This document shows positions 14,866 to 20,699 of a stretch of DNA of 22,790 bases, one piece after another. The stretch lies in assembly GCA_024683255.1 (NCBI GenBank), contig JAIKYL010000023.1, positions 1 to 22,790 of the forward strand. Direction: 5' to 3'. Numbering within the stretch: the stretch's first letter is position 1; every line of letters begins with the position of its first letter. Position numbers and translations under genes: made by a program. Origin of the DNA: Bacteroidales bacterium (GTDB lineage Bacteria; Bacteroidota; Bacteroidia; Bacteroidales; UBA932). The notes under the pieces were generated by a model. The model searched no databases and had not been told where the DNA came from. It saw only the letters and a program-made list of their open reading frames with translations.

Positions 14866-16098
14866 TTAGTTTAACCACTTAGTCAAAAAAGCTGCCCTTT
14901 CTTCACTCCAAGAGTTTTCCTGCCACATGGCGTGCCCGCAGGTGGGTACGCAGAAAAAGCGTTTATCCCGAGTCCCCAGATTATTATAGATAGAGAAATT
15001 GGTATGCGGCGGGCAGGTGGGGTCCTGAAGGCCGAAGGCCATATACACCGGACATGTGATACGGGAGGCAAAATTCTTCACGTCAAAATAGGAGAGCATG
15101 GTGAAGAGTTCTTCCCGGTCCAGCCCCTCCTCATCGGCCGTGTCCAGGACCTCGTGGACGGGCCACCAGACAATGCGGGCATAGTCCCTGTAATCCCCCA
15201 GGAAGGGTACGGCGGGGGCAATGGACTTGATGCGGCTGTCCAATGCGGCCGATATGAAGGTGAAGGCGCCACCCTGGCTTTCGCCGGAAGCAACCAGGCG
15301 TTCCGGATCGGCCTTTTCCAAAGATGCGGCAAAGTCCACGGCGCGCTTCACATCGGCAAAAGCGCCTCTGTAATAGAATGTTTCTTTAGAGCCCAGGCCC
15401 CGGTCTATCCAGCGGTCCTGGCCGTTTTTGAAGATACCCTGGTCACGCACGCTCACCAGGAAGTCTATGCACTCCGGCGCTGCGGAAGGGTCAAAGTAAT
15501 ACGGCTCTGCGCCATAACCCATATACTGGATGTGCACGGGGAACTTGCCTTCGGCCACGGGGATGGAGACAATGCCGCCGGCCACCCCACCATCCCAGGA
15601 GGCGTAACGGACCTGGTAGCAGGTGCGGAGCTCATTGGAATACTCCGGCATCAGGGTGTATTCCGGCTCCAGGGGAACGGCCGATAATTCCGTGAGCGTC
15701 TGCGTCCAGAAGGCGTCAAAGTCCGGCTGCGCGTCGGCAGGAGAAAGGACTTTGTCCGGCCGGACGCCGATGTTAAAGCGCACGGAATCCCTTATCCGAA
15801 CTTCATAAAAACCGGGTTCCAGCGCACCCAGCTTGATTTTGAGCGTGCTGTCCGGTGCAATGGTAACCTGCTGGTTAAGAATTACTTCCGGCTTATCGGC
15901 CATTAGGGAAAGGTCTGTCACCAGGCGGAAATCGGCCGGTCCGGGAGCGGCGTTCACTTTGGTAACAAGGGTATAAGGGGCTTTGTCCAGGAACAGCCAG
16001 CCCAGGTCCGGTTCGCTCCGGCCGGTGGCCGGTTCTGCATGACGGGAGCAGGCCAGGAGGACAAAAAGACCCAAAAGGGAGAAGAAAAATCTACGCAT
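14866..16098 (-). CDS. CE7-family acetylxylan esterase (AXE1-like) lipoprotein
   Basis: A 410-residue esterase expected to remove acetyl groups from xylan or xylo-oligosaccharides in the periplasm or at the surface. The ATG at 16098 is chosen over an upstream in-frame codon (16146) because it starts a lipoprotein signal (MRRFFFSLLGLFVLLAC) and follows a consensus promoter. After an N-terminal beta-sandwich-like region (about 30-125) comes the AXE1 alpha/beta-hydrolase domain (about 130-410): DAFWTQTLTEL, then Ser274 in GESQGG, Asp359 in GLQDPTCPP and His389 in CGHAMW. GLGSKETFYYRGAFADVKRAVDF is the typical CE7 segment ahead of the nucleophile. The triad is complete. The gene is divergent from the type-B carboxylesterase across 117 bp. 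The family call is strong; acetylxylan as substrate is family knowledge. Confidence 0.9.
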   Translation of the reverse strand: MRRFFFSLLGLFVLLACSRHAEPATGRSEPDLGWLFLDKAPYTLVTKVNAAPGPADFRLVTDLSLMADKPEVILNQQVTIAPDSTLKIKLGALEPGFYEVRIRDSVRFNIGVRPDKVLSPADAQPDFDAFWTQTLTELSAVPLEPEYTLMPEYSNELRTCYQVRYASWDGGVAGGIVSIPVAEGKFPVHIQYMGYGAEPYYFDPSAAPECIDFLVSVRDQGIFKNGQDRWIDRGLGSKETFYYRGAFADVKRAVDFAASLEKADPERLVASGESQGGAFTFISAALDSRIKSIAPAVPFLGDYRDYARIVWWPVHEVLDTADEEGLDREELFTMLSYFDVKNFASRITCPVYMAFGLQDPTCPPHTNFSIYNNLGTRDKRFFCVPTCGHAMWQENSWSEERAAFLTKWLN

Positions 16099-16112
16099 GT
16101 CATTTGTTTTCC

Positions 16113-16143
16113 CAAAGTTACAACTTTGGAACAAAAGGACAAA
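16113..16143 (-). promoter_or_regulatory. Promoter of the CE7 esterase gene
   Basis: TTTG (16143-16140), 19 nt, then TAACTTTG (16120-16113): both elements match the Bacteroidota consensus. The ATG is 14 nt past the -7 box. Confidence 0.75.
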
Positions 16144-16184
16144 CATTTGAGCATTGGGATATCAACGGGGCCCCTGGAATTCCC

Positions 16185-16192
16185 TATCTTTG
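16185..16192 (+). promoter_or_regulatory. -7 box of the type-B carboxylesterase
   Basis: TATCTTTG matches TAnnTTTG exactly and lies 23 nt before the ATG at 16216. Just upstream are two 8-bp palindromes, GGGGCCCC (16167-16174) and GGAATTCC (16176-16183), where a -33 element would be expected; no TTTG is present at the right spacing. Confidence 0.6.
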
Positions 16193-16215
16193 CTCCCAGC
16201 TAAAACCCTTTTCAT

Positions 16216-17871
16216 ATGAAAACCCTTTTCAAGATCCTTGTTCTCGCCCTTCTCGTTGCTGCCGTCGGCTGCAACAATCAGGGAAAAAAGGCCGAAAATG
16301 ACGGCCAGCGTCTGTTTGTAGGTGACGATATCGCCGTCACCCAAACCCAGTACGGCAAGGTCCAGGGCTATATCCTGGACGACGTTTACACCTATCTGGG
16401 CATTCCGTACGGCGCCTCCACCGCCGGCGAGAACCGCTTCATGCCCCCGCAGGAGCCCGCCAGCTGGGAGGGAATCCGTCCCGCCATGTTCTATGGCAAT
16501 GACGCCCCCCAAGCCCATCAGGACAAATGGAAGAATAATTCCAGCACCTTCACGGACCACTGGAATTACTACGACTACAGCGAAGACTGCCTGAACCTCA
16601 ATGTGTGGACCCCCGCTCCCGACGGCAAGAAGCGTCCGGTGCTGGTGTGGATGCACGGCGGCGGCTTCTCGGCCGGTAACAGCATCGAGCAGGATGGTTA
16701 CCACGGCGCCAATCTGGCCCGCGGCGGCGACATCGTGTTCGTGAGCGTGAACCATCGGCTTAACGTATTCGGCTATTCGGATCTCTCTGCCGCAGGCCCT
16801 CAGTTCGCCTCCTCCGGCAACGTGGGCGTGATGGACCTGGTTGCAGCCCTCCAGTGGGTACACAACAACATCGCCAACTTCGGCGGCGACCCCGGCAACG
16901 TGACCATCATGGGTCAGAGCGGCGGTGGCGCCAAGGTGTGCGACGTGCTGGCCATGCCTTCCTCCAAGGGCCTGGTACACAAGGTGGTTGGACTTAGCGG
17001 TAACGCTACCACAGCCGCCAACCAGGAGGCCTCCAAGGCCATCGGCGCCGCCATCCTCAAGACCGTGAAGGGTGACGTGAAGAAGCTCCAGGAAATGCCT
17101 TGGGAAGAATATTACGAGCTGGCCAACAAGGTAGCAGCCGAGGTGGGTACCGGCGACATGATGGGTGGTTTCTCCCCCGTTGCTGACGGAATCGTCCTGC
17201 CCAAGGGCAACTTCTTTGCCGATCCCAACGCCGCATCGGCCGGCGTGCCCCTGATGCTCTGCACCACCACCTCCGAGTTCGCCCTTTCCAAGGAGAATCC
17301 CACGCTGGAGGCCATTTCCTACGAGGAAGCCGTCAAGATGGTGAAGGAGAGCTTCGGCCAGCCCAAGGCCCAGGAAGCCATGGACGCCCTTAAGAAAGTA
17401 TTCCCGGAGAAGAAGCCCATCGAGCTCATCAACATGATGGTGGCCCAGCGTACCAACGTCCTGGCCACGGCCGATGCCAAATACGCCCAGGGCGGCGCTC
17501 CCGTCTACCTGGCCTGGTTCGATTACAACGCTCCGCTGTTCGGCGGCCGTATCCGCGCCTTCCACTGCGCCGATATCTGCTACTGGTTCAAGAATACAGA
17601 CCTGATGGTCACCCATACCGGCGGCGGCGCCGAACCCCGCAAAGTCTCCGACCAGATGTCGGCCGCCCTGCTGGCTTTCATGCGCACCGGCAATCCCAAC
17701 TGCAAGGAAATTCCTGAATGGCCGGCCTATACGCCCGAAGAAGCCCCTACCATGATGTTCTCCCTGGAGAGCAAGGTGCTCAACGCCCCGGACCGCGAAT
17801 TCCTGAGCCTGGTGGAGTCTTTCAACCCCTGGGCCATGATGATGCGCCCCGCTCCGTCCAAGGAGGAATAA
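16216..17871 (+). CDS. Type-B carboxylesterase lipoprotein (COesterase family)
   Basis: A 551-residue lipoprotein (signal ending VAAVGC, lipidated Cys19) of the carboxylesterase/para-nitrobenzyl-esterase family. Visible features: YGKVQGYILDDVYTYLGIPYG at the start of the domain, SEDCLNLNVWTP, oxyanion loop HGGGFSAGN from residue 147, nucleophile Ser235 in GQSGGGA (GESAGG is more usual), likely acid Glu354 in TTSEFAL, and His450 in RAFHCADICYWF. The C-terminal segment (SDQMSAALLAFMRTGNPN) is also typical. Full length for the family. Substrates are broad; next to CE7 and arabinofuranosidases a hydroxycinnamate or acetate ester of plant polysaccharide is plausible, but the sequence does not prove it. 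No terminator is visible after the stop, although the next gene has its own promoter. Confidence 0.88.
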   Translation: MKTLFKILVLALLVAAVGCNNQGKKAENDGQRLFVGDDIAVTQTQYGKVQGYILDDVYTYLGIPYGASTAGENRFMPPQEPASWEGIRPAMFYGNDAPQAHQDKWKNNSSTFTDHWNYYDYSEDCLNLNVWTPAPDGKKRPVLVWMHGGGFSAGNSIEQDGYHGANLARGGDIVFVSVNHRLNVFGYSDLSAAGPQFASSGNVGVMDLVAALQWVHNNIANFGGDPGNVTIMGQSGGGAKVCDVLAMPSSKGLVHKVVGLSGNATTAANQEASKAIGAAILKTVKGDVKKLQEMPWEEYYELANKVAAEVGTGDMMGGFSPVADGIVLPKGNFFADPNAASAGVPLMLCTTTSEFALSKENPTLEAISYEEAVKMVKESFGQPKAQEAMDALKKVFPEKKPIELINMMVAQRTNVLATADAKYAQGGAPVYLAWFDYNAPLFGGRIRAFHCADICYWFKNTDLMVTHTGGGAEPRKVSDQMSAALLAFMRTGNPNCKEIPEWPAYTPEEAPTMMFSLESKVLNAPDREFLSLVESFNPWAMMMRPAPSKEE

Positions 17872-17889
17872 TGGTTTAATATGGTGAAA

Positions 17890-17921
17890 TTTGGTTTTTT
17901 AGAAAGAATTACCTACTTTTA
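17890..17921 (+). promoter_or_regulatory. Promoter of the small outer-membrane protein gene
   Basis: TTTG (17890-17893), exactly 20 nt, then TACTTTTA (17914-17921), one base off TAnnTTTG. It predicts a 5' leader of about 60 nt, the longest in the window. I see no riboswitch-like fold in the leader. Confidence 0.6.
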
Positions 17922-17987
17922 CAAAGTTTTTCCGCAAGTAAGGTATTAATTAAATAGTGTACAAACCATTTAAAAACTAACTTCATC

Positions 17988-18482
17988 ATGAAAAAAATCA
18001 TTGCTATTCTTGCAGTTGCCATCATTGGCATGAGCATGGCCGTAAAGGCTAACGCTATTGAGGATCAGTGGTCCAAGGGTACCATGGTCGTCTCCGTCCT
18101 CGGCGGTATCGACCCTTGGTATGGCAGCCTCGCTTTCGGTGGCATCGGTGCATTCGACTATGTGCTGGTAGACAGCTGGTGGAAAGGTCACTTCACCGTT
18201 GGTGGTCAGGTGGGCTTCGAGGCCAACAAGTATTGGAAGACCCTCAGCGCCGCTCCCCGTGTAACCTACGGTCTCAATCTCTCGGAGAAATTTGAGGTTC
18301 ACATTGGTTTCGCCGCCGGTTACTATCACGACTTCGGTACCTACTATAGCTATCGTGGATTCTATTCCAACGAGTTCGTGGGTATGCACTTCTCCTTCAG
18401 CGACAGCATGGCCTTCACCGCACAGGTTGGTTACGCTGCTTACAGCCCCACTGTAACCGCTGGTATCTCCTTCCGCTTCTAA
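17988..18482 (+). CDS. Small outer-membrane beta-barrel protein of unknown function
   Basis: A 164-residue protein with a signal peptide (about residues 1-23, cleaved after ANA). The mature part is rich in aromatic residues and glycine and alternates hydrophobic and polar residues as amphipathic strands do (YGSLAFGGIGAFDYVLV, HFTVGGQVGFEANKYW, FEVHIGFAAGYYHDFG, MAFTAQVGYAAYSPT). It ends in SFRF; a terminal Phe is the usual barrel assembly signal. The size fits an 8-strand barrel. Some codons differ from the neighbours (more CTC, GGT and GTT), which may reflect high expression. It has its own promoter and a strong terminator, so it is probably monocistronic. I do not recognise a specific family and assign no function beyond an outer-membrane location. 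Confidence 0.78.
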   Translation: MKKIIAILAVAIIGMSMAVKANAIEDQWSKGTMVVSVLGGIDPWYGSLAFGGIGAFDYVLVDSWWKGHFTVGGQVGFEANKYWKTLSAAPRVTYGLNLSEKFEVHIGFAAGYYHDFGTYYSYRGFYSNEFVGMHFSFSDSMAFTAQVGYAAYSPTVTAGISFRF

Positions 18483-18508
18483 GAGATAGCGTACTACAAA
18501 GACAAAAT

Positions 18509-18540
18509 CGCCTGCCGGGGTTCCGACAGGCGGTTTTTTT
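18509..18540. terminator. Intrinsic terminator, probably bidirectional
   Basis: The stem CGCCTGCCGG / CCGACAGGCG (10 positions, one mismatch in the plus RNA, G-U in the minus RNA) has loop GGTT and is followed by GTTTTTTT. It lies 26 nt after the outer-membrane protein stop. On the other strand it follows the metallopeptidase stop and runs into ATTTTGTC, so it may serve both convergent genes. Confidence 0.85.
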
Positions 18541-18559
18541 GTGCCGATTAAAAAAGCCT

Positions 18560-19417
18560 CTACAGCTGGCTGTCACTGAGAGAAAAGGTGTTGCCCTGGC
18601 GGTGGTCGCCGGTGGTCATTCCCTTTTTGAGCCAACGCATGCGCTGGGCGGCGGTGCCATGGGTGAAGGATTCCTCCACAGCATAGCCCTGGGACTTCTT
18701 CTGCAGGTAGTCGTCGCCGATTACCTGGGCGCACTTGATGGCCTCCATGAGGTCGTCATCGTCCAGGACTTCGTCGATGTAGTGGGCCCAGACGCCGGCA
18801 TAACAGTCGGCCTGGAGTTCAATGCGCACGCTCATGCGGTTGGAGTCCGTCTTGTTCATCCGGGCCATCTGCTGATGGGCTTCGCCCAGGGTTCCCAGCA
18901 GGTTCTGCACGTGGTGACCTACCTCATGGGCAATCACATAGGCATAGGCGAAGTCTCCATCGGCACCCAGCTGCTGCTTCATGGTGGCGAAGAAGCTAAG
19001 GTCTATATACAGCTTCTCGTCTCCGGAGCAGTAGAACGGGCCCATGGCCGCCTGGCCGGTACCGCAGGCCGTTGCGGTGGCGCCGGAATACAACACCAGG
19101 GTAGGGTTACGGTAGGTTCCCAGACCGTTCTGCTTGAAATAGGGAGCCCAGACATCCTCCGTGAGGGCCAGGACCTGTTTGGAGAAGGTAGCCAGCTCCT
19201 CGTACTCCGGCGTGGACTCATAGTTGCTTTCCGTGTTAAAGCCCAGTCCGCCACTGTTCTGGACGTTCTGGAGCACATCGCCCAGGTTACCACCCATCAT
19301 AAGGGTAATGATGGCCACAATAGCTATACCGCCCAGTCCCAGACCGGCAGCCTTGCCGCCACTCATTCCGCGGCGGTCTTCTACATTGGTGCTTTCGCGT
19401 CTTCCGTCAAGTTTCAT
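18560..19417 (-). CDS. ypfJ: YpfJ-type neutral zinc metallopeptidase
   Basis: A 285-residue membrane-anchored protein of the neutral zinc metallopeptidase family (Pfam Zn_peptidase type). It begins MKLDGRRESTNVEDRRG, a typical polar N-terminus, with a transmembrane helix at about 24-42 and the peptidase domain outside the membrane. The zinc site HEVGHH is at 164-169 (His164, Glu165, His168), and Glu200 in ELQADCYAGVW is the likely third ligand. TACGTGQAAMGPFYC and DEKLYIDLSFF upstream of HExxH are also family hallmarks. The start codon is 1 nt after the stop of the phosphodiesterase gene, so they form an operon. The physiological substrate is unknown for the family. Length is normal and the active site intact. 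Confidence 0.92.
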   Translation of the reverse strand: MKLDGRRESTNVEDRRGMSGGKAAGLGLGGIAIVAIITLMMGGNLGDVLQNVQNSGGLGFNTESNYESTPEYEELATFSKQVLALTEDVWAPYFKQNGLGTYRNPTLVLYSGATATACGTGQAAMGPFYCSGDEKLYIDLSFFATMKQQLGADGDFAYAYVIAHEVGHHVQNLLGTLGEAHQQMARMNKTDSNRMSVRIELQADCYAGVWAHYIDEVLDDDDLMEAIKCAQVIGDDYLQKKSQGYAVEESFTHGTAAQRMRWLKKGMTTGDHRQGNTFSLSDSQL

Positions 19418-19418
19418 A

Positions 19419-20636
19419 TTATTTCAGGATTTTTTGGATTCTTTCCAGTTTTCCGTCCACCGGGGCGGGCTTCACTCCCAATAACTTACAGAGCAAAGGA
19501 TACAGGTCTATATTGCGGAAGGCCGACTGTTCCCCTTCTGTGAAAGGAGCTTCGTAGCCTTGCTTGAAATCCGGTCCCACGGCCCGGAAGGCAACCATCA
19601 TATCGGTTTCCTTACAGTCAAAGCCGTGCGTACCTTTATTCCGGGACGGGGCAAAATTGAACTGCCAGCCCAAATCCGGGGAAACGATCAGCTGCCCCAG
19701 CCGGTCCGACGTTCCGTAATTCAAATAATCCGGCACTTCCCCGTGCCGCCAGACGTTCAGGTGCTCAATGGGAGCAAGCCTGTTGTAGAGGCTGTCCACA
19801 TAACCGTCCTTTACCCAAATACTGGTGGGAATGGATCCGGACATCCGCTCCACCCACTCCTGCGGAACCACATCGTACCAGGCCACAAACCGTTCCGGGG
19901 AGATTTCCGTCATTCCATGGTCTCCGGCCACGATAAAGTTGATCTTATCACCATAGGGCAGTGCTTTAAGGCGGAGATAGAGTTTGTGCATGAGGGCGTC
20001 CATCTCTTCGGCCATGGCCTTAGTTTCGGGAGCAAAAGGACCATTGACATGGCCCTGGTGGTCCGGCTCGTCAAAGTAACCCATCACCAAACGGGGACGG
20101 TCCTTTTCCGGGAGGCTCAGCAGGCGGACAATTTCATCGGCCCGTTCCTCGAAGGTCCAGTGGGGCTCATCGTCCCATTTCCGGTAATAGGTGGGATACA
20201 TTCCGCCGATGGGGATGTCGGACCCCACCCAATAGATTACCCCGCATTTCACGCCTTGCTTCTGGGCGGTCTGCCAGACGGGTTCGCCCAGATAATACCT
20301 GGGGTCGTAGCGGGATTCAGGGTCGCTTATCGCATAGCCGTGTTGGGTGGCCGGATTCCAGAAACTATTGTTTACCAGTCCATTATGGTCTGGAACCAAT
20401 CCCGTTGCCATGGTGTAATGGTTGGGGAAGGTAGAGGACGGGAAAGACGGTTCCATCCGCGCCTTCACCCCCACGGTGGCCAGGGAGTCGAAAAAGGGCA
20501 TTTCGTAGTAGTCCGGATAGTCCCAGCGGTTGCCGTCCAGGGAGATGATAACGGTATAATGGCAGTTTTGCCGACAGGCGGCAAGGCAGAAGATAAGGGC
20601 AAGGCCCATTAGGATACTGCGCAATGATTTCTGCAT
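19419..20636 (-). CDS. ENPP-type phosphodiesterase/nucleotide pyrophosphatase lipoprotein
   Basis: A 405-residue lipoprotein (lipobox LAAC, lipidated Cys21) of the alkaline-phosphatase superfamily, type I phosphodiesterase/NPP group. Predicted two-metal site: Asp34 (ISLDGNRWD), nucleophile Thr69 (STFPNHYT), Asp192 and His196 (EPDHQGH), Asp239 and His240 (GDHGM), and His337 (GTHGFD). All are present, so hydrolysis of a phosphodiester or pyrophosphate bond in the periplasm or at the surface is expected; nucleotides are the family default and the true substrate is open. The ATG at 20636 starts the lipoprotein signal and lies 23 nt behind a consensus -7 box; an in-frame codon at 20660 falls inside that box and is rejected. 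It is co-transcribed with ypfJ, which follows after 1 nt. Confidence 0.92.
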   Translation of the reverse strand: MQKSLRSILMGLALIFCLAACRQNCHYTVIISLDGNRWDYPDYYEMPFFDSLATVGVKARMEPSFPSSTFPNHYTMATGLVPDHNGLVNNSFWNPATQHGYAISDPESRYDPRYYLGEPVWQTAQKQGVKCGVIYWVGSDIPIGGMYPTYYRKWDDEPHWTFEERADEIVRLLSLPEKDRPRLVMGYFDEPDHQGHVNGPFAPETKAMAEEMDALMHKLYLRLKALPYGDKINFIVAGDHGMTEISPERFVAWYDVVPQEWVERMSGSIPTSIWVKDGYVDSLYNRLAPIEHLNVWRHGEVPDYLNYGTSDRLGQLIVSPDLGWQFNFAPSRNKGTHGFDCKETDMMVAFRAVGPDFKQGYEAPFTEGEQSAFRNIDLYPLLCKLLGVKPAPVDGKLERIQKILK

Positions 20637-20659
20637 ATTAGGTCCGGTTATCAGTCCCA

Positions 20660-20667
20660 CAAATTTA
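20660..20667 (-). promoter_or_regulatory. -7 box of the phosphodiesterase-ypfJ operon
   Basis: TAAATTTG matches TAnnTTTG exactly, 23 nt before the ATG at 20636. Only TTTA (20688-20685) resembles a -33, at a short 17-nt spacing. Confidence 0.6.
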
Positions 20668-20699
20668 AAGAATTTTTTTAGGTATAAACGATTCTTCCG

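Noticed and set aside
16162..17616. A 484-codon open frame on the minus strand
   Set aside because: Antisense shadow of the carboxylesterase; long only because of GC-rich codon use, with no recognisable domain.
17872..17987. Possible riboswitch in the leader of the outer-membrane protein gene
   Set aside because: The leader is AT-rich and I could not see a convincing conserved fold or terminator.
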